DNA from: Planctomycetaceae bacterium
GTDB lineage: Bacteria; Planctomycetota; Phycisphaerae; Sedimentisphaerales; Anaerohalosphaeraceae
Assembly: GCA_021372945.1 (NCBI GenBank)
Contig: JAJFTK010000048.1
Location: forward strand, 1 to 64,000
DNA length: 64,000 bases
Direction of reading: 5' to 3'
Under the pieces are notes generated by a model. The model saw only the letters and a list, made by a program, of their open reading frames with translations. It did not search any database and was not told the DNA's origin. Of this stretch, positions 8,929 to 18,271 are shown one piece after another; positions within the stretch are counted from its first letter, which is position 1, and each line of letters opens with the position of its first letter. The translations under genes were made by a program, and so were the position numbers.

Positions 8929-8984
8929 ACGCCTGCAATTGACCTTTTGGACGTTCATATTTAAGCAGTATAAGGCAAAATCGA

Positions 8985-11117
8985 ATGTTGATGAACATCG
9001 CACTTAAATTGAGCAGAGTGCCTTTTATTGGCAAATTGTTGAAAAAAGTCTACCATCGTATCAAATGGACTGAGCAGGTGCAGGGCAGTGTGCACGTGGA
9101 TGACGTGCTGAGGTGTTTTGGAGAGAATGATGCTGTTTTAGACTATTCGGATCGAAATGTCGATATTATCGTGCCGGTATTCAATGCATATGATTGTCTT
9201 AAACCGTTGTTCGATGGCCTTTTCAGCCATACGGATGTTCCTTTTCACCTAATTGTTATCAATGACGCCAGTACGGATAATCGAGTGGCGCCGCTGCTGG
9301 AGAAAATAGCTGCTGAGCGAGAGAATGTCAGCCTCATTTGTAATCGTGAGAATCTCGGTTTTGTAAAAAGCGTAAATACGGGTTTAAAGGCTTCCAAGCA
9401 CGATGTGGTTATCCTCAATAGCGATGTTGAATTGCCCTCCAATTGGCTCTCAAGACTGATGTACCCGATTTTTGAATTGGAGAAAGTCGCGTCGGCAACG
9501 CCCATGTCGAATTCCTCAACGATCACCAGCTTCCCTGAGCTGCTGAAGTCAAACACATTGTTTGCCGGGATGGCATTGGAGGATATTGATGCAGAATTTA
9601 AAAAGCTCAAGAGCACCCCAGCGATTTACATTGATAGCCCGACCGGCCATGGCTTCTGCATGGCAATGTCGCGACAAGCGATCAAGAAGATTGGGGTGTT
9701 TGATGCGGCCGCGTTCGGACGCGGCTGTGGCGAGGAAAACGACTGGTGTATGAAAGCGATGCGAAAAGGGTTTAGGAATGTGATTGTTCCCAACCTGTTC
9801 TGCTTTCATCACCATACGGCCAGTTTTGCGAGGGCAGAAAAAGACAGCCTCGTTCGAGAACATGCCGCGACTATTCGACGGCGTTATCCTGAATACTCTT
9901 CACTCGTCAAAACCATTGCCGACAACCAGTTCTATCGAAGTCTGCGTCTGATTATACGTGTCCTGTTGTACAATAAAACGACTTCCAAGACATTTCTTTG
10001 CTTCACGAATTCTCTTGGCGGCGGCTCGATGTTCGCAAACAAGGATTTTATCGAACAGCAGAGGAATTCGGGAAATTTCGTGCTGAATATCCGAAGCGCA
10101 TTTCGGAAGGAAAGTTTTCAACTGGAATTTCACTGGCGCGGCGAGATGTTTTCAGTCGTTTTTGGACAGGTCGAGCAGATCGAAACCATTTTAGCGGTCT
10201 TTCACATCGATGAGGTGATGGTGCATCAGCTCTGCGGCTATGTCAAACTGGCTCAATTGCATCAGATTATCCTTAAAGCGCGGCGCGATCATGGATTCAA
10301 TCTGGTAATGGATGTTCGCGATTTTTTTGTCATCTGTCCGACCGTGCAGTTGCTCAAGAAAGATAATACGTTTTGTCACGCCTGTGATAATACAGACGCC
10401 TGTGCTCAGTGTATGAGCCAATTGCGGAACACGGACCCAACCTTCGTGAACATGGTTCAATGGCGGGATTTGTGGGGAAGATTCCTGCCCTGTCTCGACA
10501 GGATCTATGTCTATTCAGATTATACGCGCAGGATGGTTCTGAAAGTTTTCGGGCATCTTCTGCCGGCGGAGAAGATCCAGCTCGGACACATTCCTATTGA
10601 CTATCTTCGACCGGTCACAATACGCCCGAAAAATGCTGATGAGCCTGTGCACATAGGGGTGATTGGAAATATTGGCGTTCACAAGGGGCTAAGGCTGTTA
10701 AATGAAATGGCCTCCATTATTTGTTCTGAAAAGGTCGCCCATGAAATCAAACTGTTCATTATTGGTAAAATGGACATCCGCTATAATCATCCACATTTCA
10801 ATCACATCGGAGAATATAGAAGAGAAGAACTTCCGGCCATTCTGGAAAAATTGGATATTGACATCGTGTTCATCCCTTCCATATGGGGAGAAACGTTCTG
10901 CCGCACGGCAGAAGAGGGAATGCTCATGAAGATGCCCACGGCCTGTTTCGACTTGGGTGCCCCGGCTGAACGAGTGAGAGATTATGAAAAAGGACTCGTC
11001 ATCAGCAAAATCGATCCTCAGGTAACACTTAACGAAATCTTAAAATATTTGAAAAAATTAAGAAACAATCGCACACCTCTCAGCAATTCAAAGGCGGACC
11101 AAAATGCGTGCATATAA
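8985..11117 (+). CDS. Two-domain glycosyltransferase (GT2 + GT4-like)
   Basis: A 710-residue cytoplasmic or membrane-peripheral enzyme, first gene of the exopolysaccharide locus. The N-terminal GT-A domain (about residues 55-300) has VDIIVPVFNAYDCLKPL, VINDASTDN, a DxD-like NSDVELP and FGRGCGEENDWCMKAMRKG. A middle region (about 320-540) contains a four-cysteine cluster CHACDNTDACAQC that may bind metal. The C-terminal GT-B half (about 545-690) has GVIGNIGVHKGL, IIGKMDI and the donor-binding FIPSIWGETFCRTAEEGMLMKMP. It probably adds two sugars to a lipid-linked glycan or to a protein; the donor sugars are unknown. Its 3' end overlaps the sulfotransferase by 14 bases. Base composition is clearly AT-richer than the flanks. 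Confidence 0.88.
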   Translation: MLMNIALKLSRVPFIGKLLKKVYHRIKWTEQVQGSVHVDDVLRCFGENDAVLDYSDRNVDIIVPVFNAYDCLKPLFDGLFSHTDVPFHLIVINDASTDNRVAPLLEKIAAERENVSLICNRENLGFVKSVNTGLKASKHDVVILNSDVELPSNWLSRLMYPIFELEKVASATPMSNSSTITSFPELLKSNTLFAGMALEDIDAEFKKLKSTPAIYIDSPTGHGFCMAMSRQAIKKIGVFDAAAFGRGCGEENDWCMKAMRKGFRNVIVPNLFCFHHHTASFARAEKDSLVREHAATIRRRYPEYSSLVKTIADNQFYRSLRLIIRVLLYNKTTSKTFLCFTNSLGGGSMFANKDFIEQQRNSGNFVLNIRSAFRKESFQLEFHWRGEMFSVVFGQVEQIETILAVFHIDEVMVHQLCGYVKLAQLHQIILKARRDHGFNLVMDVRDFFVICPTVQLLKKDNTFCHACDNTDACAQCMSQLRNTDPTFVNMVQWRDLWGRFLPCLDRIYVYSDYTRRMVLKVFGHLLPAEKIQLGHIPIDYLRPVTIRPKNADEPVHIGVIGNIGVHKGLRLLNEMASIICSEKVAHEIKLFIIGKMDIRYNHPHFNHIGEYRREELPAILEKLDIDIVFIPSIWGETFCRTAEEGMLMKMPTACFDLGAPAERVRDYEKGLVISKIDPQVTLNEILKYLKKLRNNRTPLSNSKADQNACI

Positions 11118-12171
11118 AAAAAAAGCCGTTTTCGTCTTGGGAATGCACCGTTCCGGGACATCAGCATTGACAGCCGGACTTCAATACGTTCTGCGTGTCT
11201 CACTCGGCCCGATTGAAAATAAGGGCAGCAAGGAAAATCCGAAAGGATTTTTTGAAAATTCCAAGATCGTTCGTTTCAATGATAGACTGCTTCAGAGGTG
11301 CGAAGCGGGATGGGATACTTACGGCTCGGGCAAGCGCATCAATTTTTCGGCTCCTTTTTGGGATTCTTCTAAACTGGAAGCCTTGCAATTGCTTCAGGAT
11401 TTCTATGGCACTCAGGATATCTGGGCGATCAAGGATCCTCGAATTTCCGTTCTCATGCCTTTCTGGGACGCAGTGACATGCGACTTTGGGGCCCGGGTGT
11501 ATCGAATCCTGATTGTGCGGAATCCGCTTGAGGTCGCACATTCACAATGCGTTCGCCACAGAACATCGCCCGAGACATCGGATGTTCACCTGAGCGGTGA
11601 GGAACTTCGCTATACGCTAAATTTATGGTTCTGGTACAACTTGGTAGCGTTAAGTAATTTGCCAGATGATAGCAACATTATCGTAGGATACGACCAACTC
11701 TTGTCGGATCCGAAAAATGTTCTACGCGCAATTGGAAAGCTTCTGGGGTTATCTCCGGACCCCACCGGACTGGACGAGTATTGCACCAGCTTTTTGGATA
11801 AAAATCTCAAGCGCCATACTGTTGAAAAGGCGGACATAGATGCCTACACAACCGACTATCCTTATGTGTTCGATCTGTATAACCTTTTACGGAAGCCTGC
11901 CGCAGGTTGCTGGTTGCGAAAGAAGACTGCACAGAAATTGATTGCCGCTCAGCCCCAAATAGCGTTCTTGAACAGTTGGACGGGCCCGATCTACGGCTAT
12001 ATTGCTGTCCAGCGGTCCAGATTGAACGATCGGCTCAAGGAAATTGCCTCAAACAAAGAAACAATTGCTTCTCTGCGAAAAGAACTTGAACAACTGAAAC
12101 AGTCGCTTGTGTCAAAAGAAGAACCGGTTCATGATGGCGCGGCTCTTCTGAACGATGGCAAGATCGTCTGA
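11104..12171 (+). CDS. Sulfotransferase family protein
   Basis: Predicted to transfer a sulfuryl group from PAPS to a carbohydrate or lipid-linked acceptor. The N terminus VFVLGMHRSGTSALTAGL is the P-loop-like 5'-phosphosulfate-binding loop. WAIKDPRISVLMPFW and ILIVRNPLEVAHS supply the 3'-phosphate-binding region with its conserved Arg-Asn-Pro, and YDQLLSDPKNVLRAIGKLLGL closes the domain. About 60 C-terminal residues are coiled-coil-like (EIASNKETIASLRKELEQLKQS). It overlaps the preceding glycosyltransferase by 14 bases and shares its low GC. The nearby cysC/cysD/cysN genes could supply PAPS. The acceptor is unknown. Confidence 0.88.
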   Translation: MRAYKKKAVFVLGMHRSGTSALTAGLQYVLRVSLGPIENKGSKENPKGFFENSKIVRFNDRLLQRCEAGWDTYGSGKRINFSAPFWDSSKLEALQLLQDFYGTQDIWAIKDPRISVLMPFWDAVTCDFGARVYRILIVRNPLEVAHSQCVRHRTSPETSDVHLSGEELRYTLNLWFWYNLVALSNLPDDSNIIVGYDQLLSDPKNVLRAIGKLLGLSPDPTGLDEYCTSFLDKNLKRHTVEKADIDAYTTDYPYVFDLYNLLRKPAAGCWLRKKTAQKLIAAQPQIAFLNSWTGPIYGYIAVQRSRLNDRLKEIASNKETIASLRKELEQLKQSLVSKEEPVHDGAALLNDGKIV

Positions 12172-12191
12172 TTTTCAAAGACATGGATACG

Positions 12192-12807
12192 AATGACAGA
12201 TGATGTACATTTCTTTCCGAAAATGGCGCTCCACCAGAGGTTCAGGTAAAGGATTAAAACCGGGCAATCACCATTACCGGGCCTATGTCGGTCCTCCGGA
12301 GGACTATGATCTTATTGCGGCGATGGCGTTTAATCTGTTGACTTGCGCCGGCTTGCGGCAGCACCATCGACTTCTGGATGTCGGTTGCGGTTCACTGAGA
12401 ATCGGCCGTCTGCTAATCCCGTACCTTGACGCCGGTAACTACTTTGGTGTGGAGCCTAATAAATGGTTGGTGAAGGACGGAATTCTAAATGAAGTTGGCC
12501 GGGATCTGATACGCATCAAGAAACCTGTATCGGGACGCAGGATTTTGAGGGTGACGGCTGGCTTTACCCGGGCTGCGTCCAGTACACTGTTCAGGCGATG
12601 GAAGAACTTGCGGTGTCGAACGGTTTTTCGTTTGAGATTCTCAATTGGAAACATCCGCGCCAAACCTGGGGCATGTTCGCGAAATCACGGTTTGATCGAT
12701 CTTTCATAAAAAATGGAGTAATTTCCTGGAATCAAACGATTGAGAATCTGCTTGGCAACAACTTTCTAAACAGAGATGAATCGCCTGCAAAGCAGACGTT
12801 GGAATAG
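12192..12807 (+). pseudogene. Broken class I SAM methyltransferase
   Basis: Methyltransferase remnants lie in all three forward frames. Frame 1, from ATG 12192, reads a plausible start ending ALHQRFR and stops. Frame 2 continues with GKGLKPGNHHYRAYVGPPED, RLLDVGCGSLRIGRLLIPYL (the SAM site) and YFGVEPNKWLV up to about 12527. Frame 3 resumes at about 12541 with DFEGDGWLYPGCVQYT and runs to 12807. Intact relatives, as I know the family, have some tens of residues between the last two blocks, including a FDFVLAQSIFSH-type motif that is absent here. So there is a small frameshift near 12238 and an internal out-of-frame deletion near 12530. It sits between the sulfotransferase and the ABC exporter. 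An assembly or sequencing error is the alternative. Confidence 0.8.
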
Positions 12808-12864
12808 ATTAGGTTTGCGAGATCATAATCCTATGATAAAAAGGGATCGTTCCGGCGGACATTC

Positions 12865-14688
12865 ATGAATATGCTAAGCCAATACAAACAGTTTTTTCAT
12901 TATTTTGGAAACCGTTACAGGCGGTACGTCCCCCTGGTAGTGATCGGCGCTGCAGTGGCCGGTATGCTTGAGATTGCCGGCCTGCTCTTGCTGCTGCCGT
13001 TCATTCGCTTGCTGGTGCGTCCCGAGGCGATTGAAAAAAATCGATGGCTGGGTGGTGTGATGGATTTTTTTCGTATGACAACGCCTCTGCAGCAGGCCTG
13101 TTTTCTCGGTATTCTTATTCTTCTGGTTTTTGTCGCCAAGAACATCTACCTCATTGGTTACCATTTCTGGCAAAATCGCATTCTCCGCCGCTGGAAAATT
13201 GAAATCAGCACCACACTTATGCGTTTCTATCTGCTTGCCCCCTACAAGCTGCACCTGGAAACCACGACCGAACGCATCACTCGCAACGTCAACAATGTCG
13301 TCCTTAATGCCCTGAACAATTTCATCTTCCAGGGCTTTCTATTGATCTCCAACATCATCGTCGGCCTGATCGTGCTGTCCATTCTGCTGACGCGATTTTT
13401 TCTATTCGCGATGCTGACCGCGTTCGTCCTGGCAGTAACATCGCTGTGCCAGTATTATCTGCTCCGGCGAAAACTCAAGTCGCTCGGCAAACAGAAGGAC
13501 GACCTCCAATCCAGACAGTACAAAAGCATCTTTCAGGGTCTTCACGCCATCAAGGAAACAAAGGTCCTCGGGCGCGAGCAGTTCTTCCTCAACAGTTTCG
13601 AAAACGTCAACCGCAGTACCATGGATAACGACATGTGGACTCTTTTCTATGGTCAACTGCCCCCTTATGTCACGGAGATCAGCGCGATCCTGTGCGTCGT
13701 GATCATGTCCATCGGCGTCATTCATTCCACGCGCAACGATAATCCCGCCATGATCGCCTCGCTCGGCGTTCTGGCAGCCATCGCGTTTCGAACGGCCACC
13801 ATCGTCAATCGCATTCTCAAATCGCTCCAGCAGATCAATCACGGCCAGCACGCGATGGAGATCCTGCTCGAGGAAATTCAAACCCCGCTTTGGCAGGAAT
13901 ACCAGCAGAATGGCGCCGGGCCGCGAAGTCCGGATCCTGAGCCCCTTCCGTTCAGCCATCAGATCCGTTTTGAAAACGTAAGGTTCACCTACCCGAAGGC
14001 CCGCAAGCCCGCGCTTGACTGCATTAATCTGGACATTCAAAGGGGTGAGTTCGTCGGTATTGTCGGGCAGTCCGGGGCCGGCAAAACCACGCTTGTCGAT
14101 TTGCTGCTGGGTCTTCTCCAACCCCAGCACGGGCGCATCCTGGTCGACGGTGTTCCGCTTGAGCCTGAGAATATGGCAGGGTGGAGGGCCCACCTGGGCT
14201 ATGTCCCGCAGCATGTTTATATCTCGAACGAGTCGGCCTATCGAAACGTAGCATTCGGTCTGTCCGACCAGGAAATCGACACATTGCGTGTCGAACAGAC
14301 GCTCCGTCAGGCTAATCTTTACGAGCATCTCAGCAGGCTCCCGGATGGTCTCATGACTCCGCTCGGTGAAAACGGCCGTAAACTGTCCGGCGGTGAAAAA
14401 CAGCGTATCGGTATCGCCCGGGCGCTTTATCGCGATGCTGACGTTCTCGTGCTCGATGAGGCCACCAGTTCGCTTGATGTGCAGACTGAAAGCCAGATCA
14501 CGCGCGCGATTGCCGCACTGAAGGGAATGCGCACCATTATAGCCATTGCCCACCGGTTATCCACGCTGAAAAGCTGTGATCGAATCCTGTATTTCCGCAA
14601 GGGCCGCCTTGTCGATTTCGGCACTTTTGCCTCTCTCTCCGCGCGACATCCGGATTTCGAACGAATGCTCAAGTTGTCAAAGATATAA
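12865..14688 (+). CDS. ABC exporter, fused permease and ATPase (MsbA-like)
   Basis: A 607-residue half-transporter expected to work as a homodimer, flipping a lipid-linked glycan or lipid across the inner membrane. Six membrane segments fill residues 20-310 (for example YVPLVVIGAAVAGMLEIAGL and two pairs near 160-200 and 260-300). The ATPase domain (365-600) has Walker A GQSGAGKTT, Q-loop YVPQHVY, the ABC signature LSGGEKQR, Walker B VLVLDEATSSLD and the switch His in IAHRLST. It follows the broken methyltransferase and precedes, by three bases, a GT2 gene, which supports a role in polysaccharide export. Peptide or lipid A export cannot be excluded. Confidence 0.93.
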   Translation: MNMLSQYKQFFHYFGNRYRRYVPLVVIGAAVAGMLEIAGLLLLLPFIRLLVRPEAIEKNRWLGGVMDFFRMTTPLQQACFLGILILLVFVAKNIYLIGYHFWQNRILRRWKIEISTTLMRFYLLAPYKLHLETTTERITRNVNNVVLNALNNFIFQGFLLISNIIVGLIVLSILLTRFFLFAMLTAFVLAVTSLCQYYLLRRKLKSLGKQKDDLQSRQYKSIFQGLHAIKETKVLGREQFFLNSFENVNRSTMDNDMWTLFYGQLPPYVTEISAILCVVIMSIGVIHSTRNDNPAMIASLGVLAAIAFRTATIVNRILKSLQQINHGQHAMEILLEEIQTPLWQEYQQNGAGPRSPDPEPLPFSHQIRFENVRFTYPKARKPALDCINLDIQRGEFVGIVGQSGAGKTTLVDLLLGLLQPQHGRILVDGVPLEPENMAGWRAHLGYVPQHVYISNESAYRNVAFGLSDQEIDTLRVEQTLRQANLYEHLSRLPDGLMTPLGENGRKLSGGEKQRIGIARALYRDADVLVLDEATSSLDVQTESQITRAIAALKGMRTIIAIAHRLSTLKSCDRILYFRKGRLVDFGTFASLSARHPDFERMLKLSKI

Positions 14689-14691
14689 CAA

Positions 14692-15567
14692 ATGGAACCG
14701 CTGCTTGCCATTTCGATCGTGACGTACCGCACTACCGTCGGACAGCTGGCCCGCTGTCTGCAAAGCTTTTTGGCAATCCGTCTGCCGTTCGTCTGTTGGG
14801 TAATCGACAATGCCTCTGACCCTGCGATCGAGCAGTACTGTCAAACCGCCATTTCACGATTCCCCGCGTGCGGACAGCTGCATTACATCGCCAATTCCAA
14901 CACCGGCTATGGCCGGGGCCATAATATCGCCATGACCCAATCGCTTGCGATGCCTTCATGCCGTTATTATATTGCCTCCAATCCGGACGTTGCCTTTAAG
15001 CCCGGCACGGTTGAGCCTCTGGTCGCCTTCATGGATGACAACGCCCGCGTGGGCGCTGCAATGCCGCGGATTCTTTATCCCGATGGCTCGCTTCAGCACC
15101 TATGTAAACTGCTGCCGACGCCCGGCCACCTTACGGCACGGCGATTCTGCCCGCCCATCATCCGAAAACGAGATCGTATTTACACCCTTCAACATGCCGA
15201 TTACAACCGCGCGTTCGCGTGCCCATGCCTGTCGGGCTGTTTTATGGTGCTCCGCACGGATGCCCTCAGGCAAGTCGGCCTCTTCGATGAGCGATTTTTC
15301 CTCTACTTTGAAGACGTTGATCTCATTCGCCGGATCGGCCGTAAATGGCAGACGCTGTATGTTCCGTTTTCAAGCGTAACACACGGCTACCGCAAAGGTT
15401 CTTACTCCAGCGGGAAATTACTTTGGCATCATCTGCGTTCGGCGGTACAATACTTCTCAAAATGGGGATGGTTCCATGATCCCGAAAGAACGCGGATGAA
15501 CCGCGAAACTTTAAATGCGCTGCCTGTCAAGACCAGGACATCGTCGGCGGGTGCGGCAGTTATATGA
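14692..15567 (+). CDS. Glycosyltransferase family 2 (rhamnosyltransferase-like)
   Basis: A 291-residue GT-A enzyme. It opens with LLAISIVTYRTTVGQLARCL and has VIDNASDP, ANSNTGYGRGHNIAM and ASNPDVAFKPG, the type of acidic motif that holds the nucleotide sugar through a metal. RFFLYFEDVDLIRRI is the conserved acceptor/base segment of WbbL-like rhamnosyltransferases. The C terminus is basic and hydrophobic and probably membrane-associated. It starts three bases after the ABC exporter and its stop overlaps the next start (ATGA at 15564-15567), so the three genes are translationally linked. The donor sugar is not determinable from sequence. Confidence 0.9.
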   Translation: MEPLLAISIVTYRTTVGQLARCLQSFLAIRLPFVCWVIDNASDPAIEQYCQTAISRFPACGQLHYIANSNTGYGRGHNIAMTQSLAMPSCRYYIASNPDVAFKPGTVEPLVAFMDDNARVGAAMPRILYPDGSLQHLCKLLPTPGHLTARRFCPPIIRKRDRIYTLQHADYNRAFACPCLSGCFMVLRTDALRQVGLFDERFFLYFEDVDLIRRIGRKWQTLYVPFSSVTHGYRKGSYSSGKLLWHHLRSAVQYFSKWGWFHDPERTRMNRETLNALPVKTRTSSAGAAVI

Positions 15568-16817
15568 ACCTTCTCGTATTGATTATAGATACGGCTTTGA
15601 TTTACGGCGTCTTTCTGCTGGCCTATGCGATTCGTTACGGCAGCCGCGTTCCTAGCGCCAGCTTTGCCCCCTTTGAAGACAGCCGCCTCTTCCTCCTGGG
15701 CTTCATGATTGCCGCGCTCATCTATGCCGGCTGTTTCCGAAAATGCTTCCGCTCATATTGGCAGCTCCTTCAGAAGCTCGTCTTTGGCGTCGCCGTCGGT
15801 ACGGCCCTGTGCTTCATCTTCATCTATCTCTGGCGCGAAAGATGGGTCCGCTTTCCCTCCAGCGTCCTGCTCATCACCGGCTTGCTCGCCGTGCTGGTGC
15901 TTTTTACCGTCAACAGCCTCATTCTTCGTCTCAAGGGCAAGATCCAGAAACGCATCGTGATCCTGGGCCCATCTCCCTTCTTTGATCCGTTTGCCAAGAA
16001 GGAAGCCCTCGTCCGTAAAAAGTATATTTCACAGATCGAGGACCTGGTGCACTTCAGGGATATCGACGAGGTGATGATCTGCACCCGCCTCCAGGATAAT
16101 CCCAACCTGAATCTGCTCATTTTTCTTCTGATGAGGCTCAACGTCGTTGTGACTTTCAGCCCCGCCATCTACGCCGAACTGATCTCCGACAAGATCGAGC
16201 AGGAAGAGACGGTGACGCTCTTTTCCACGTTCATTGGCCGGAAACGCGACAGTGAGGAGTTTCTCATCCGTGCCCTGGACGTGCTAGGCAGTCTCGGTCT
16301 GCTGGTCTTATTCAGTCCCGTGCTGCTGATCGCCGCCCTGGCCATTAAGCTGACCAGTCCCGGCCCCATCATTTACCGCCAGCCGCGGGTCGGCAAGGAT
16401 CGCAAGCTCTTTACGCTCTATAAATTCAGGACCATGTTTCACACCGCCGACAGCCGCCCGGACCACCGGCCCGCCGTCCTCGACGACGAACGCATTACCC
16501 GCGCCGGCAAATGGCTTCGCCGATTACGACTGGATGAATTGCCCCAGTTGATCAATATTCTCAGGGGGCACATGAGCCTGGTCGGCCCGCGACCCGAAAA
16601 CATTACCCGTGTCAACACCCACAAGGCCCTGCGCGGTCTGCGCCTGGCCGTCAAGCCCGGCCTTACCGGTTTGGCCCAGGTCCGCAGCCATTACGACCTC
16701 AGCCCCAGACACAAGATCAAGTACGACTACCTCTATATCCAGCGGCGGTCATTCATGCTCAATCTCTATGTCCTGGTGCGGACTATCCCCGTCATATTGA
16801 CCTCCAAAGGTCAGTGA
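15564..16817 (+). CDS. Undecaprenyl-phosphate sugar-phosphate transferase
   Basis: Priming enzyme that moves a sugar-1-phosphate from a nucleotide sugar to undecaprenyl phosphate, starting each glycan repeat on the cytoplasmic face. The N-terminal half has four hydrophobic segments (residues 5-20, 45-60, 75-95, 100-120). A modified Rossmann-like region follows, then another membrane helix at about 235-260. The catalytic C-terminal domain has SPGPIIYRQPRVGKDRKLF, LYKFRTM, RLDELPQLINILRGHMSLVGPRP and GLTGLAQV. It is a WbaP/WcaJ-type polyisoprenyl-phosphate hexose-1-phosphate transferase. ATGA overlap with the preceding GT2; its last seven bases overlap convergently with the next gene. Confidence 0.92.
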   Translation: MNLLVLIIDTALIYGVFLLAYAIRYGSRVPSASFAPFEDSRLFLLGFMIAALIYAGCFRKCFRSYWQLLQKLVFGVAVGTALCFIFIYLWRERWVRFPSSVLLITGLLAVLVLFTVNSLILRLKGKIQKRIVILGPSPFFDPFAKKEALVRKKYISQIEDLVHFRDIDEVMICTRLQDNPNLNLLIFLLMRLNVVVTFSPAIYAELISDKIEQEETVTLFSTFIGRKRDSEEFLIRALDVLGSLGLLVLFSPVLLIAALAIKLTSPGPIIYRQPRVGKDRKLFTLYKFRTMFHTADSRPDHRPAVLDDERITRAGKWLRRLRLDELPQLINILRGHMSLVGPRPENITRVNTHKALRGLRLAVKPGLTGLAQVRSHYDLSPRHKIKYDYLYIQRRSFMLNLYVLVRTIPVILTSKGQ

Positions 16818-18271
16818 TCGAGTTGGCGGTACACCAGCAGCTCCTTTGCGCCTTTCAGCGGAAACCGTTCACACAATTCTACCGATGCGGCGATACGGGC
16901 CGGCAGCGCGTCAGGGCTGGTCGCCAGAAGGTAATTGAACGGCACGACCGGCCGTTTTGGGATCCGCTTGTAAAGACAGTATGGGCGCTGGGCGTAAAAA
17001 GCCAGGCGGCGGTCAAACGTGTACAGCACATCATCGGCCGCCGTGTTCCGTGAAAGCCACACGATCGCTTCAAAGCAGTATTTCCTTTCATAACCCGGGG
17101 GCCGGAGGAGCTTGGCCGCCCCGATCGCCAGCCCTGCGACAATGACACAATAAAAACCCGCCCGCGCATTTTTGCGGTGCAGGCGGGATCCAAGCCATTG
17201 GGCTCCGGCGGGAATACAAAAGCACGCAAGCGCCGTTAGCGGCAAAAGATGCCGCCGGCTGATATAGCCCCAGCGCATATCCAGCAGCAGCAGCGCCGCC
17301 GTGTAGAAACCGATCACCATGCCGAGGAGCAATCGTTTGTGACGCTCAGCGGACGTTTTGGAATACAGCAGATAAAAACCGATCGCCGCCGGGATCGCGA
17401 AAAAATAGAACAGATCTTCACAGAGACGTTCAAAGAGATCCGTCAGCGCGCGTCCGAACCCGCCAGGGCCGAATGCCGCGACCTCGGCAGAGTCGCCGTA
17501 AACGGGGATTGTCATAAATGCACGATGTGGGGTCTGGAATAATTGGTTCAATTTGTACGGGATAATGCTGTCAAGCTGTGCCGCCAGCGGAAGAAAGACA
17601 AGCAGAAATCCCGCTGCCATCCATATGTAATGCCAAATCGAGGCCGCTGCGCGGCGTCGCCGCAGAACCTGCACGAATTCAATAACAAAGAAAACCGCTC
17701 CGTACAGAAGCAATTGGGCGCATTCCGGCCGAATCACATAGCCAATCCCGGACGAAAGCCCCGCCAGAAAAAACAGCATGCCTTTTTCGGCCTCCACGGC
17801 CCGATATAGCAGCAGCAGGCCCGCCGATAGGAACAGCAGATGCGGCCAATCCCGCAGCACATCCACCGCGAAGTGGGCCGGGTAGGGCAGCAGCGTCAGA
17901 ATCAAAACGCCCCAAAAGGCGCTTCGCCTATCCAGCAGCGCCCGGCCCAGCAAATAAAGCATCGCCAGGGCCGCCAGGCCGCACGCCATCGTGGTTAGTT
18001 GCCCCGCCCTGATCCACGTGTGCAGACCATCATCCCCAAACACGCTCAGCAGCTTGTGAACCCCTGCGATCAGAATCGGAAATCCCGGCGGCTCGCGCAG
18101 ATTGAAGATCGTTTCATGCTCGCTCCAAACCTTCTGCGCGCGTTCGATGTAAAGCACGCCGTCCTCCGAGATCATCACCGTGCTCGCCGCCAGGTACCCC
18201 CACACGATCAGCCCTGCCCCCAGCAGGGCCGCGATGTCCCGCAATGTCCTGTTTGCTATGATCATCGACAT
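16811..18271 (-). CDS. GT-C glycosyltransferase (GT39/ArnT-like membrane protein)
   Basis: A 486-residue protein with roughly ten to twelve membrane helices. The first external loop carries ISEDGVLYIERAQ, the acidic motif typical of GT-C enzymes that use polyprenyl-phosphate sugars, and REPPGFPILIAGVHKLL follows as in the PMT/ArnT family. The C-terminal 90 residues are soluble and probably periplasmic. It would add a sugar to a lipid, glycan or protein on the outer face of the inner membrane. Its ATG directly abuts the TAG of the CysQ-type gene (no spacer), so the two are cotranscribed. It may serve the neighbouring polysaccharide locus. Confidence 0.85.
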   Translation of the reverse strand: MSMIIANRTLRDIAALLGAGLIVWGYLAASTVMISEDGVLYIERAQKVWSEHETIFNLREPPGFPILIAGVHKLLSVFGDDGLHTWIRAGQLTTMACGLAALAMLYLLGRALLDRRSAFWGVLILTLLPYPAHFAVDVLRDWPHLLFLSAGLLLLYRAVEAEKGMLFFLAGLSSGIGYVIRPECAQLLLYGAVFFVIEFVQVLRRRRAAASIWHYIWMAAGFLLVFLPLAAQLDSIIPYKLNQLFQTPHRAFMTIPVYGDSAEVAAFGPGGFGRALTDLFERLCEDLFYFFAIPAAIGFYLLYSKTSAERHKRLLLGMVIGFYTAALLLLDMRWGYISRRHLLPLTALACFCIPAGAQWLGSRLHRKNARAGFYCVIVAGLAIGAAKLLRPPGYERKYCFEAIVWLSRNTAADDVLYTFDRRLAFYAQRPYCLYKRIPKRPVVPFNYLLATSPDALPARIAASVELCERFPLKGAKELLVYRQLDH

